Below are positions 8,181-17,760 of a stretch of 64,000 nt of DNA, piece by piece. The notes below the pieces were generated by a model. It worked only from the letters and a program-made list of their open reading frames with translations. It was not told where the DNA came from and did not search any database. The first letter of the stretch is position 1; the number at the start of each line of letters is the position of its first letter. The position numbers and the translations under genes are program-made. Source of the stretch: Dysgonomonas hofstadii (GTDB taxonomy: Bacteria > Bacteroidota > Bacteroidia > Bacteroidales > Dysgonomonadaceae); contig NZ_JACIEP010000003.1 of the NCBI RefSeq assembly GCF_014196915.1, positions 310,001-374,000 on the forward strand, in the 5' to 3' direction.

Positions 8181-11100
8181 TTATAGTGAAACTGAGATAC
8201 CCAATGAAAGAGTTTTACTAAGCGGATATTTTTTCCCTGTGCTATTACCTAATTCAGGATCCCATAATTTAAAGCTGGTAAATGTAAGCAAATTGGTACC
8301 TACAAAGAAAACACGTACATTATTCAGATATAATTTACTCACCAGGCTTGTAGGTAACGTATAACCGACATCCAGTGTTTTCAGGCGCAAATAAGAACCA
8401 TCCCTGAGCCAGAATGTTGAACTCTGATAGTTATTGCTATTTCCTCCGTAAGTCAAACGCGGATAGTCCGCATTCGGGTCTTCGTTCTCACCTAATACCC
8501 AACGGTTTGAGTTAGCCAGGTCGTCCAATATATTTCCCCAGCCGTCGCCTAAACTAAACATATGTACAGAAGAGCCGGATATCTGTACAGACGTTTTCCC
8601 TACTCCCTGGAAATGCACATTTACATCCAGTCCTTTCCATTTGGTAGAAAGCCCGAAACCGTAAGTCAGATTAGGTTTTGTTGTGGAACCAATAACTACT
8701 CTATCGTACTGATCTATTTTACCATCACCGTTGATATCCTTGTACTTGATATCCCCCGGCATTACTTCTCCAAATGTTTGAGTAGGACTGTTCCGGATTT
8801 CATCATAGTCTTTAAACAAACCCAATGCGACCAAGCCCTTAAGCTGATTTATACGATGGCCTTTATCCAGTGTGTATGAATAGATAGAATATTCTTCATC
8901 TTTTTCGAGAATCTCATTTTTACCGTAGGTCATATTACCGCGTAAAGTAAAATTAACGTTTCCTACTTTCTGCTTGTAGGCGAAGTTTCCGTCAAATCCA
9001 TACGCTTTTACTTTACCTATATTCGCCCATGGGCTACTCTCTACACCCACCGACCAAGGGAGATAATTACGTTCCTGAAAAACATCATCACGTTTTTCGT
9101 GAAAATAATCGATTGTTCCAGAAAATCTGTCGCCGAGAAAAGAAAAATCGAGTCCTAAATCCTGTTTGGTGGCGACTTCCCAGCTAACATATGGAGAAGA
9201 TATGACAGAATAGTATTTACCGGAATATGCTCTATCATAACCAAAGTCCCCAAAATTATAGACAGTGCTCGCTCTTGTAGCAATAGTGTACAAATAAGAG
9301 AAACGCATATCGTTGCCACTAGCATCTTTAAAATTATCATTTCCGGCTTTACCCCATGAATAACGTACTTTGAACATATCTATCCAATTCATATCTTTGA
9401 AGATAGACTCTCCGGCAATGTTCCATGCTCCTGAAAAAGCCGGAAAGAATCCAAAGCGGTTATCCTTATGATAGTTCTCTGATCCGGTATATCCGAAATT
9501 GAAATCGAAAAAATAACGGCTTGCATAATTGTAATGGAAACGTCCGGCCAATCCCTGATTACGGCGCGCCATCCCATTCTTAAGGTCATCTCCAAGATTT
9601 ACCGTCTGAGTCTTAGAAGATTGGGTATATTTCAAAACTCCTCCTACATTATGATTGTTAAATCCACGCTCATAGCGCAATTCCCATTCAAAAAATTCAT
9701 TTCGTTTTCCGGTACCACCAGAAGATTGTGTCATTTCCTGTTGCTTTGCAACTTCTGTAAATATAAGATTCCCGTTTTCATCCCTCGTTTTTTCGGCTCT
9801 GTACATGGCCGGCTGTTTGTAGCGTCTGATGGAATTACTATTCTCGGTATCGTAGCCAAAGCGCCCTGTAAAGAAGAGTCCTTTTGTTACGAAATCGAGT
9901 TTTTGCTCCAAAACCACGCTGGTCTGAATATTGTTGTCCCAGTTTTCCCTGAATCCGGTTTGGGTAGCCTGTGTCCATGGATTGAAACGGTCTCCGTTAT
10001 CGTCTCCATAAGCAGGAGCATACCCATTAGAATAAACCTTTGGCGCCATTATCGGATTATATCCCATCAGTGCCGTCCAGATTGCGTCACTTCCTATTCC
10101 TGCATCGTTTTGCTTACGCAACGAACCGGAAACCCCCACTTTCAACAGGGTAGATTTTGTAATATCGATATCGACATTCAGACGGTAGGTGTATTTCTTG
10201 AAATTGGCATTGGTATTATAATCTTTCAATGAATTGTCTACCTTATACATACCCTCCTGGTTCTGGTAGCTTCCCGATATGAAATAACGGGCTGTTCTTC
10301 CTCCCCCTCTCATACTTAAATTGGCACGTGTACTCCACGAACCGTCACGCAACAAAATATCCATCCAGTCTTCGTCCGGATATAAATCTTTGTCAAGGCC
10401 TAAACGGAGTATTTCGAGCTCTTCAGGTTGATAGAGAACATCCTGGTTGCGTGAAATTCTTGCTTCATTAGCCAGGGAGGCATATGTATATCCGTCTGCA
10501 AAATCCGGAGTTTTGGTCAACATGCTATAAAACCCTTCTAGCTTTGCATTAATACTAATTTTCCCTTCATTACCACGCTTGGTATTAACAAGGATTACAC
10601 CATTAGCACCTTTACTACCATAAATAGCAGTAGCTGAAGCATCTTTGAGTACAGAAAATGATTCTATATCTTCCACACTGACCTCATTCAGATCGCGCTC
10701 GAAGCCATCGACCAAAACCAATGCCGCGCTGCTGCCTCCGAATGTAGCGATACTACGCACCCAGAATTCGGATGTGCTACCCGGACGGCCATCTGTCTGC
10801 ATAGCCATTATACCCGGAACTACACCGGCCAGACCATCGGCTATGGATGCACTCGGACTTGCTTTTAAGTCGTCTACATTGACTGTTGTGATAGCTCCCG
10901 TCACGGCTACTTTCTTCTGCACTCCCGTTCCTGTTACGACAACCTCGTTGAGCACACTCGTATCCGATTCCTTCATGATAACATTTACGACCTTTTGCTC
11001 TTTCACCAATATTTCTACTTTATCGAATCCGATATAAGTAAAAACCAGTGTACTATAAGCCGGTATTTTAATCCTGTATTTCCCTTCTATATCGGTTATG

Positions 11101-11258
11101 ACTCCCAATCCGGCCATATTGCTTACAGATACACTAGCCCCGATCAAAGGTTCGTTGTTTGAGTCAGTTACAACACCGGTTATCTCTACAGCCTGCTGTG
11201 CGTAAGCGCTGACTGAAAACCCGAGTAACAAAATACATGTTAATAATAAGTTTCTCAT
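8181..11258 (-). CDS. SusC/RagA family TonB-linked outer-membrane transporter
   Basis: The 1025-aa protein has a signal peptide (about 1-20), a carboxypeptidase-like regulatory beta-sandwich (about 24-105, VTDSNNEPLIGASVSV), a TonB-dependent plug (about 110-230) with the SusC signature around VLVDGFERDLNEVSVEDIES and LKDASATAIYG, and a 22-strand-type barrel ending in an aromatic-poor SLGISVSL strand. There is no N-terminal secretin/TonB (STN) domain, so it is driven directly by TonB and is not an anti-sigma-linked type. It imports glycan fragments with the SusD-like partner encoded next. Several plus-strand open frames inside it are shadows. Confidence 0.97.
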   Translation of the reverse strand: MRNLLLTCILLLGFSVSAYAQQAVEITGVVTDSNNEPLIGASVSVSNMAGLGVITDIEGKYRIKIPAYSTLVFTYIGFDKVEILVKEQKVVNVIMKESDTSVLNEVVVTGTGVQKKVAVTGAITTVNVDDLKASPSASIADGLAGVVPGIMAMQTDGRPGSTSEFWVRSIATFGGSSAALVLVDGFERDLNEVSVEDIESFSVLKDASATAIYGSKGANGVILVNTKRGNEGKISINAKLEGFYSMLTKTPDFADGYTYASLANEARISRNQDVLYQPEELEILRLGLDKDLYPDEDWMDILLRDGSWSTRANLSMRGGGRTARYFISGSYQNQEGMYKVDNSLKDYNTNANFKKYTYRLNVDIDITKSTLLKVGVSGSLRKQNDAGIGSDAIWTALMGYNPIMAPKVYSNGYAPAYGDDNGDRFNPWTQATQTGFRENWDNNIQTSVVLEQKLDFVTKGLFFTGRFGYDTENSNSIRRYKQPAMYRAEKTRDENGNLIFTEVAKQQEMTQSSGGTGKRNEFFEWELRYERGFNNHNVGGVLKYTQSSKTQTVNLGDDLKNGMARRNQGLAGRFHYNYASRYFFDFNFGYTGSENYHKDNRFGFFPAFSGAWNIAGESIFKDMNWIDMFKVRYSWGKAGNDNFKDASGNDMRFSYLYTIATRASTVYNFGDFGYDRAYSGKYYSVISSPYVSWEVATKQDLGLDFSFLGDRFSGTIDYFHEKRDDVFQERNYLPWSVGVESSPWANIGKVKAYGFDGNFAYKQKVGNVNFTLRGNMTYGKNEILEKDEEYSIYSYTLDKGHRINQLKGLVALGLFKDYDEIRNSPTQTFGEVMPGDIKYKDINGDGKIDQYDRVVIGSTTKPNLTYGFGLSTKWKGLDVNVHFQGVGKTSVQISGSSVHMFSLGDGWGNILDDLANSNRWVLGENEDPNADYPRLTYGGNSNNYQSSTFWLRDGSYLRLKTLDVGYTLPTSLVSKLYLNNVRVFFVGTNLLTFTSFKLWDPELGNSTGKKYPLSKTLSLGISVSL

Positions 11259-11282
11259 ATTTATTTTGTGTCTTTCAATTTA

Positions 11283-12656
11283 TTATTCTTCATAAGCAAT
11301 CTTACGGATACGATGGTTGTTGGTATCCCCTATATAGAAGCATTGCCTTTCTTCGTCATATATCATTCCGGCCGGAGCTCTGAAAAGGGCATCCAAGCGT
11401 AGATCACCATCTTTATATCCTTCAACTCCAGGATTGCCGGCAAAAGTAGAAACCCTGCCTTGTGGTGTCAATTTGCGGACTACATGATTCAATTTATCTG
11501 TAAAATAGAAATCATATTCATCATCCTCTCCTTCATAGTCCGGATTTTTGACGAAAACACCCTGTTGTGGTTCGTTCATCAGTGTATTACTACCTACTCC
11601 ATCCTGATGGCCTTTTTTATTATCCTGACCAATTACCAGATAAGGTTCTGTGAAGGTTTTTGTTGTCCAATTATAATCGGTACGCATAATATACTGCCTG
11701 TTATTCACTATTATATAGGCATAATTTCCTGTCGGGTGAATGATAATAAAAATCCTTACTGAAGCATTCGGAACCCTGAATACGTTCACTGCGCTTGTCG
11801 AATTAACCTCACCCCGCCATACCATACCGGTATTATAGAATGCAAAATAATACTCTCCATTCACCGGATGTACAGCGGCAGCCCTGGTACCACGGCCATT
11901 CGCCAATGGAGACATCGCTGTAAAACCTGATGCACGGGTAAGCAGGTAATTGCCCGGTTGGGTATCATTGGATTGGTCATGGGTAACAATCATATCGCCA
12001 TCCAATGTGAAATTTATGCAAGGTATTCCATTAGCAGAAGGTTTGGGTACACCCGAGACAAAAGTGCTTACATATTCTTTTTCAAAATCGACCATCCGGA
12101 TCGATTTTTCATAACCGGTTATATACAAATGATTATGGTTCATCGGATCGAATGTAAACCATTCCATTTTTTCGAATCCGCCGCATGCGCCAAACGGGCC
12201 ATTTATTATATCATACTTCGTGTTATTTTCGTACATCTCTCCCAAAAAAGAACTTACGAGCATCTTCTTTTGATAGACAAAAATTTCCTCAGCTCCAGCT
12301 GAAGCAATCTCGTCCCCTTTTTCATCGAGGATATATACTTCAATATCACCATCATAAGCCTTGGCTGGAACCATACAATACAGGGATTGATTGTTTACCC
12401 CGATTACCGGTGCATTTTTTCCGCCAATAGTTACTTTGATCCTTGACGGATCATTACCAAAATTATCACCGTAGATAACCAATCTTTGGCTGGCTCCTCC
12501 CTCTTTCGGAGTGAAATCAGAAACCACTACAGGTTTCGATGGATCGTAAGCTTGCGAATCCGTATCGGATTTATCGTCTTTGCACGATACACAAAGAACG
12601 ATGAGCATCAACATCATCCACCAATGTTGAATTTTCATACTGTTTTTCATTTTCAT
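11283..12656 (-). CDS. IPT/TIG and NHL-type beta-propeller surface lipoprotein
   Basis: I place the start at the ATG at 12656, because this gives a compact lipoprotein signal (hydrophobic core ending CVSC, lipidated Cys25); the longer open frame to 12695 adds 13 residues without a signal function. The mature protein begins with Lys-Asp-Asp, has an IPT/TIG immunoglobulin-like domain (about 35-125, with GGASQRLVIYGDNFG) and then a propeller of NHL-like repeats, the last ones reading GRVSTFAGN and IGDTNNHRIRKI. Proteins of this layout are common immediately before susC in Bacteroidetes PULs and probably bind glycan at the surface. It is 24 bases from susC and shares its operon. Confidence 0.85.
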   Translation of the reverse strand: MKMKNSMKIQHWWMMLMLIVLCVSCKDDKSDTDSQAYDPSKPVVVSDFTPKEGGASQRLVIYGDNFGNDPSRIKVTIGGKNAPVIGVNNQSLYCMVPAKAYDGDIEVYILDEKGDEIASAGAEEIFVYQKKMLVSSFLGEMYENNTKYDIINGPFGACGGFEKMEWFTFDPMNHNHLYITGYEKSIRMVDFEKEYVSTFVSGVPKPSANGIPCINFTLDGDMIVTHDQSNDTQPGNYLLTRASGFTAMSPLANGRGTRAAAVHPVNGEYYFAFYNTGMVWRGEVNSTSAVNVFRVPNASVRIFIIIHPTGNYAYIIVNNRQYIMRTDYNWTTKTFTEPYLVIGQDNKKGHQDGVGSNTLMNEPQQGVFVKNPDYEGEDDEYDFYFTDKLNHVVRKLTPQGRVSTFAGNPGVEGYKDGDLRLDALFRAPAGMIYDEERQCFYIGDTNNHRIRKIAYEE

Positions 12657-12808
12657 AAAAATAGGGTCTAAATTAAGTTTGTTTAAATATCTCACTGTTA
12701 TATTGAGTTCGGCACTAATGTGCTGTATGTATATTTTTCATAGGTACTAAGTGTCTGTTAAATCCTGAGGCAGATGTAACAATTCCATTTTGGTATTAGA
12801 CACAAGTT

Positions 12809-13558
12809 TTATTCCAGTTCTTTGATTTTTATATTTTTGAAATATACTTCATCTCCATGATCCTGTAATAAGATATTGCCTTCAGCAAGATTCCCAAAAT
12901 CGGGCCAGTTTTTATATTTACTGTATGCGACAAGGGCATTGAACATTTGATTGTTACGCTCATATTCTACGACTTTCACTCCGTTAAGCCAATGCTCTAC
13001 CTTATTGTCTTTTACAATAACCATGGCAGTATTGAAATCATTTATATCGAACTTAAAAGAATTACCTCTTTTAGACGGGATCAAATCATACAATGAACCT
13101 AAAGTCCTGTTGCCTTTAGTTCCCAGCTTAGCATCGGGATGGTTATCATCGTCCAGTATCTGGAATTCGCAGCCAATTGCCGAGCCCTGGCCTTTGTTCA
13201 TATCCGAGTCAACGAAATATTTAATACCGCTGTTTGCTCCTTTTGTTATTTTAAAATCAACTTTCAGAATGAAATTCTTATATTTTTTCACTGTAACGAT
13301 GTCGCCTCCGTTGGCCGACTCTGCACCACCGCTTTTATGGACTTTCAGCACTCCGTCTCTTATACTCCACCCTTTTTGGGGAAATGAATTTAGTTTTGCT
13401 CCTCGCCAACCGTTAGTAGTTTTCCCATCCCATAGTAATTTCCATCCTTCCCTGACTTCTTGCTCCGTTAATGTATTAGATTGGTTCTCTTGAGCATTTA
13501 TCATTGAAAAACAACACAATATGGATACAATAAATAATAATGTTTTTCTCATTTTCAT
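12809..13558 (-). CDS. DUF1080 protein, probable periplasmic 3-keto-glycoside hydrolase
   Basis: The 249-aa product has a signal peptide (about 1-22) and a single DUF1080 (3-keto-disaccharide hydrolase) jelly-roll domain. Family signatures are [15 protein letters not shown] near the N-terminus, [20 protein letters not shown] in the middle, and [19 protein letters not shown] at the end. Family knowledge: DUF1080 enzymes cleave glycosides whose sugar has first been oxidised at C3, and partner with Gfo/Idh/MocA dehydrogenases. Two such dehydrogenases are encoded just upstream, which supports that role here. It may be co-transcribed with them or have its own promoter in the 226-base gap before it. 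Confidence 0.85.
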   Translation of the reverse strand: MKMRKTLLFIVSILCCFSMINAQENQSNTLTEQEVREGWKLLWDGKTTNGWRGAKLNSFPQKGWSIRDGVLKVHKSGGAESANGGDIVTVKKYKNFILKVDFKITKGANSGIKYFVDSDMNKGQGSAIGCEFQILDDDNHPDAKLGTKGNRTLGSLYDLIPSKRGNSFKFDINDFNTAMVIVKDNKVEHWLNGVKVVEYERNNQMFNALVAYSKYKNWPDFGNLAEGNILLQDHGDEVYFKNIKIKELE

Positions 13559-13617
13559 CTGTTTTATGTGTTATAATTAAAAACCTCTTCCCTAATCAAT
13601 TCTGAGTTGTAAACCTT

Positions 13618-13662
13618 TTGACCTTTGACCTTATCCTATCAAAAAAATGATAAACCTTTATC
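13618..13662. promoter_or_regulatory. Possible operator: direct repeat plus dyad in the gap before the DUF1080 gene
   Basis: The 226-base gap 13559-13784 holds a tandem TTTGACC direct repeat near 13618-13630 and, next to it, the AT-rich dyad GATAAACCTTTATC (13649-13662). The dyad is followed by a T run on the minus strand, so it may instead be a weak terminator of the oxidoreductase transcript. Function is a guess. Confidence 0.3.
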
Positions 13663-13784
13663 TTTTTTACAACTTAACCCAATGAGTTATTTTTTGAAAA
13701 AGAGCCGGGAAGAGGTAACAATTTGCATTGGTATTTTTTCCAAGAAGATTACCGGCTATAGTTTGTTTATTATTTAAATTCTGA

Positions 13785-15212
13785 TCATATTTTATAGTAT
13801 TGTTCCCAGTTTCTCCGTGGCGGCAAACCGGCTAAAAGAGCATTAGCAAAATGATTATTGGTAATTTCCTTCGCATTTCTATCTAATAATAGCGGCGTGT
13901 TCATCCGTTGAGCGATTACTCCCAGTGAGAATACCTGGCTAAGTGGTCCGAATACCCCGAATGGCGAACGGGTTTTCTCCTCTCCCATACAGGCCTTTAA
14001 AAAGTTAGCAAAATGATTGGACGGGCTCTTAGGCACCTGCGGTAACTTCGAAGCCATCTCCTTTGCTTTTTCTTCCGGAATTATAGATAATGTACTACCA
14101 TGCGATCCTCCTTTAAAAATCAGGTCTTTTGAATAAATTATTTTCCCCGGATTCAACTTTCTGGCTTCCATTTTACCTCCTGCCACGGTTGGTATATTAG
14201 GGTCAAGTTCCGATGCTCCATATCCTTTGGGTAGTGACGGCTGATTATTTATCCCATCGTACCACATAATATCCATTGCCGGCATATCGCCACGTCTTGG
14301 GAAGCGGAATTGAATAGTGGAAGACATTGGAAAGAAATAATCATTATGCCCTTCCAACATTACTGGGTTAACCTCATAAGGCAGTCCCAAATCGAGAAAT
14401 TCATGCACCGTATCAAGGATATGTGCACCCCAGTCACCAAGAGCTCCCATTCCGAAATCGTACCAACAGCGCCAGTTACCATGATGATATTTGTCGTTGT
14501 AATCATGATATGGCACTGACATCAGCCATGTATCCCAGTCCATCCCCTGCGGTATGGGCTGTCCCTCAGGCAGTTTATATATATTCGTATCCCATCCGTG
14601 CCATCTGCGTGGCGAATTCATGTGGGCAACGACTTCTGTTACATCTTTTATTATTCCGGCCTCCTTCCATGCTTTAAACTGGAAGTAATTTGCCTCGGAA
14701 TGTCCCTGGTTTCCCACCTGAGTGACTACATTCGGATATTTCGCGGCGGCCTGCATCATCAGTTCTGCTTCGTAAAACGTACGGGCCATAGGCTTCTCCA
14801 CGTACACATGTTTCCCCAGTGCCATGGCCATCATACAAATAGGAAAATGCGAATGATCGGGTGTTCCTACCGAAACAGCTTCGATCTCATTTCCCATTTT
14901 ATCAAACATCTGGCGGAAGTCTTTGAATTGCTTCGCTTTGGGAAATTTTCCCATGATTTCACGGGTATGCTTAGCTCCCATATCCACATCACAAAGAGCG
15001 ACAATATTTGCCAGACCTGTTTTTTCAAGCTCCTTTATTATATCGGCACCCCGGTATCCGACACCAATGCAAGCCAGATTGACTTTTCTATTGGCACCGT
15101 TCACTCTTTGATAGCTTTCGGCATTAAGAGCATTTACCGAGCCTATACCGCCTACAACAAGTCCTGCTGTTGCAGCTCCGGCTCTTCTTAAAAAATTTCG
15201 TCGTGTTATCAT
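13785..15212 (-). CDS. Tat-exported Gfo/Idh/MocA family oxidoreductase
   Basis: The 475-aa protein begins with a twin-arginine signal (ITRRNFLRRAG then a hydrophobic stretch to about residue 30), so it is exported folded with its cofactor. A Rossmann fold follows (GVGYRGADII about 52-61) with the conserved EKPMAR (about 139-144) of this NAD(P)-dependent family, then the alpha/beta C-terminal domain. The proximity of a DUF1080 gene and a second Gfo/Idh gene points to glucoside 3-dehydrogenase-type chemistry, making a 3-keto sugar in the periplasm. The true substrate is unknown. It is 24 bases downstream of the ApbE-like gene. Confidence 0.88.
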   Translation of the reverse strand: MITRRNFLRRAGAATAGLVVGGIGSVNALNAESYQRVNGANRKVNLACIGVGYRGADIIKELEKTGLANIVALCDVDMGAKHTREIMGKFPKAKQFKDFRQMFDKMGNEIEAVSVGTPDHSHFPICMMAMALGKHVYVEKPMARTFYEAELMMQAAAKYPNVVTQVGNQGHSEANYFQFKAWKEAGIIKDVTEVVAHMNSPRRWHGWDTNIYKLPEGQPIPQGMDWDTWLMSVPYHDYNDKYHHGNWRCWYDFGMGALGDWGAHILDTVHEFLDLGLPYEVNPVMLEGHNDYFFPMSSTIQFRFPRRGDMPAMDIMWYDGINNQPSLPKGYGASELDPNIPTVAGGKMEARKLNPGKIIYSKDLIFKGGSHGSTLSIIPEEKAKEMASKLPQVPKSPSNHFANFLKACMGEEKTRSPFGVFGPLSQVFSLGVIAQRMNTPLLLDRNAKEITNNHFANALLAGLPPRRNWEQYYKI

Positions 15213-15236
15213 TAGTTTATATTTTATTTAAAAGTA

Positions 15237-16067
15237 TTACAGACTATATACAGTAGCTTCGAATTGGCGTAAAATACCGGCTCTCTTTTCCGGTTCTGCA
15301 GCAAACAGGGCTGTTGAGAGTGCCTCCCCGTCGGCCGCGCTATTTGTTATTACCGATATACCATTGATTCCCTCTATATATTTTCCGGTATAGGGCGACT
15401 TTATATGCTTGCGGCAAGCCGTATGGTTACCTGATGTTGTCAGACATTTGTCGATTAGCACTATTTCTTTATTGCCGGTAGCGGTAGGAAAAGTCACACC
15501 AATTTTCCATCCATTTCCAAAAGGGTGATTTCCGATAGCCAAGACAGAACTGTTCCCTATATTTATAAGGGCATTATTTATATTTTTTTCTGCCAGTATT
15601 TCTTTTATCTGATCCAGTGCATAACCCTTAACAAAACCGGATAAATTCAGTTTCATGCCTTTTTGGTTTAATGTTACAGCCTGATCTTTTTTTGAGATCG
15701 ATAAATGTTTTATGGTATCAGCAGTGTAATCGTCAGAATCTATCGAAATATCAAAATATCCGTCTGTCCTTTTGTTATGGGAAATACACATTTCTATCAT
15801 GGTAAATAAATCGTTGCTGACAACTCTGGGTATTCCTTTTTCTGTATTATTTACAGCGGATAACTCACTGGAAGGATTGTAGAAATCACCTGTTTTTTCC
15901 AGTGCGTATAGCTTCCTGTATATATTCTCCGTTATTTGCATCAGTTGTTCTTCATCCTTACCGTTGAGGACAATATCGACTCTGGTATGCATAGAAATAA
16001 ACCAAGCATAGAAAACCGCTTCTGTTTCAAATTGCTTATATATATGTTGTAGAGGAAGCATAAGCAA
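15237..16067 (-). CDS. ApbE family FAD:protein FMN transferase
   Basis: The 276-aa product matches ApbE: a start-of-fold MHTRVDIVLNG segment (about 26-36), LNLSGFVKGYALD (about 140-152), a NIGNSSVLAIG strand, and the C-terminal DGEALSTALF segment with the metal/FAD site residues. ApbE attaches FMN covalently to Thr/Ser of target proteins, usually outside the cytoplasm. No signal peptide or lipobox is seen, which is unusual; either it acts in the cytoplasm or the start is further downstream or misread. Its place between two Tat-exported oxidoreductases and next to an 80-aa membrane protein suggests it supplies a flavoprotein electron acceptor for them. I found no clear FMN-acceptor motif in these neighbours. 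Confidence 0.85.
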   Translation of the reverse strand: MLMLPLQHIYKQFETEAVFYAWFISMHTRVDIVLNGKDEEQLMQITENIYRKLYALEKTGDFYNPSSELSAVNNTEKGIPRVVSNDLFTMIEMCISHNKRTDGYFDISIDSDDYTADTIKHLSISKKDQAVTLNQKGMKLNLSGFVKGYALDQIKEILAEKNINNALINIGNSSVLAIGNHPFGNGWKIGVTFPTATGNKEIVLIDKCLTTSGNHTACRKHIKSPYTGKYIEGINGISVITNSAADGEALSTALFAAEPEKRAGILRQFEATVYSL

Positions 16068-16070
16068 ATA

Positions 16071-16313
16071 TTACTTTTTAGTCTTAAAAGCACTTTTTAG
16101 TCCATAGAAAAGTACACGTATAGCGGTCCACACAAGATATATCGCGACAGAAGCTACAAACACATATCCCAATGAAGTAAAGAGCTCGCTAAAAAGTGTA
16201 TTGTCGTACACGATTACAGCATACAGATTGATAAGGTTGGCTATAAAAAAGCAAATCAGCCAGGTTATAATCTCCGTTCTTTTTCGTTTAGATGTGATTA
16301 CCGTGTCTTTCAT
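16071..16313 (-). CDS. 80-aa two-helix inner-membrane protein in the oxidoreductase operon
   Basis: A basic N-terminus (KRKR at 9-12), two hydrophobic helices (about 15-36 and 45-70) and a Lys-rich end predict an inner-membrane hairpin with both ends in the cytoplasm. No domain is recognised. It overlaps the preceding Gfo/Idh gene by one base (its ATG at 16313 shares the final base) and lies 3 bases before the apbE-like gene, so it is tightly coupled. I infer a membrane accessory for electron disposal or for anchoring the oxidoreductases; it carries no haem-binding His pair or flavinylation motif that I can see. Confidence 0.7.
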   Translation of the reverse strand: MKDTVITSKRKRTEIITWLICFFIANLINLYAVIVYDNTLFSELFTSLGYVFVASVAIYLVWTAIRVLFYGLKSAFKTKK

Positions 16314-17596
16314 TATATCAGAGATTTACGATGATTAAGATAATCGAGCTTAAATTCTTCGGGGAAAGTCAGGATCTCCCCCTTTTCGATGGCCATATCA
16401 CCCAACAAAGTGAGTACACTGGCATAATACCCTTCCTCTGCAACTTTTGCCGGTTGCTTTTCTGTTATAACAGCTTCTGCAAAAGCGTTCAGCATCAGGT
16501 CTGTCCCATCTCCTTTCGGTTTTTCGCCTAGTATGTATTCACCTGCATTATCTTTCGCTGTCTCCGGCGCCCAGCTGGTACCGGCAAAAGGCAAGGTGTC
16601 GAATAGCTGGTGCTCTATATCATTGATCAGCCTCAGGAAGCCGGGAGCAGGAGCCGTATTTTCGAAATAATATTTTCCTTTTTCGGGTTCAATAGTACCC
16701 AGATGTCCGAGAATTTGTTCTTCCAGCCCGTAAAACTGATTGGATATGACGGACTCGAAAGTCAGTTTCTCTCCATTGTCGAATACGTACAGGCAACTGA
16801 CATTGTCGTATACTTCCCTTCCGTCTTTCCAGTAAGTGATGGCTCCATGCCCCATCACTTTATTTGGAATAGATTGCAGTGCCCAACTGCCTATCTGCAA
16901 TTGATGGCAAGCCAGCTCTGTCATCAACCCTTTGGAATATTCCCGATAGAGGCGCCAGTTTATTTGCCGCTCGAGTTGGGGAGAAGGTACAGCCCTCCGC
17001 CAGTCTCCGTTGCGGAACCAGAATGTACGGATGGCCTGTATATTGCCGAAAATGCCCGAATGGATCATCTCCATCGCCTTTATATAGCGGGGATCGAAGA
17101 GGCGTTGCTGCCCCGAAAAGAATACCTTTCCGGTAGACTTATGCTTATTATACATTGCAAAGCACTCTTCCATGGTAAAACCAATGCTCTTTTCGCAAAA
17201 GACATGCTTTCCCGCATCAAAAGCATCCAGGGCAATCTGGCAATGTGTATTGAGTGGGGTTGCGATAACCACGGCGTCGATAGCCTTATCCTCCAGTAAT
17301 TTTCGGTAATCGCTATATACCTTAGCTTCAGGCGTTATTTTCAGAGCCTCATCTAATGATGGCTGGTACGTATCGCATAATCCGGTAATTTCCACTTTCG
17401 GATCGTTTGCCAAAAATTGCATCAGATATCTACCCCGAGACCCCGGACCGATAATTCCTATCCGTGCCACAGATCTATCTGTGTGTTTACTATCGGCAAA
17501 TACCGATAACCAGGGGCTCGATGCAAAAGCAACAGCTGTCCCTGCCATACCTGCTTTCTTGAGAAAGTCACGCCTGTTTAATGTTGTATATTTCAT
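16313..17596 (-). CDS. Second Tat-exported Gfo/Idh/MocA family oxidoreductase
   Basis: The 427-aa product starts with a twin-arginine signal (NRRDFLKKAG, hydrophobic to about residue 34). The Rossmann motif GPGSRGRYLMQ (about 49-59) and EKSIGF (about 135-140, in place of the commoner EKP) follow, then the C-terminal domain. It is diverged from the 475-aa paralogue, so the two are probably different subunits or act on different substrates. It heads a four-gene run with the 80-aa protein, the ApbE-like protein and the 475-aa paralogue. Together with the DUF1080 gene this resembles the 3-keto-glycoside clusters known from gut Bacteroides. Confidence 0.87.
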   Translation of the reverse strand: MKYTTLNRRDFLKKAGMAGTAVAFASSPWLSVFADSKHTDRSVARIGIIGPGSRGRYLMQFLANDPKVEITGLCDTYQPSLDEALKITPEAKVYSDYRKLLEDKAIDAVVIATPLNTHCQIALDAFDAGKHVFCEKSIGFTMEECFAMYNKHKSTGKVFFSGQQRLFDPRYIKAMEMIHSGIFGNIQAIRTFWFRNGDWRRAVPSPQLERQINWRLYREYSKGLMTELACHQLQIGSWALQSIPNKVMGHGAITYWKDGREVYDNVSCLYVFDNGEKLTFESVISNQFYGLEEQILGHLGTIEPEKGKYYFENTAPAPGFLRLINDIEHQLFDTLPFAGTSWAPETAKDNAGEYILGEKPKGDGTDLMLNAFAEAVITEKQPAKVAEEGYYASVLTLLGDMAIEKGEILTFPEEFKLDYLNHRKSLI

Positions 17597-17760
17597 AAAA
17601 CTAACTGCAATTATGATAGATTGGCTACAGTCTGTAAGTCAAAATATTAGTAAGCAAGTTGATATTATAAATAAATGGTTTTCATTTTTTGCACTCAATG
17701 ATAGATTCCTTTAAGATTGAGAATCAAAAAGTCAAGAGAACAATAATTCAGATCAACCGG

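Noticed and set aside
9534-10232. 232-aa plus-strand frame within susC
   Set aside because: Shadow of the SusC-like barrel; no domain, wrong strand.
14598-15191. 197-aa plus-strand frame over the Gfo/Idh gene
   Set aside because: Shadow; the minus frame has a Tat signal and family motifs.
16610-17299. 229-aa plus-strand frame over the second Gfo/Idh gene
   Set aside because: Shadow of a well-supported gene on the other strand.
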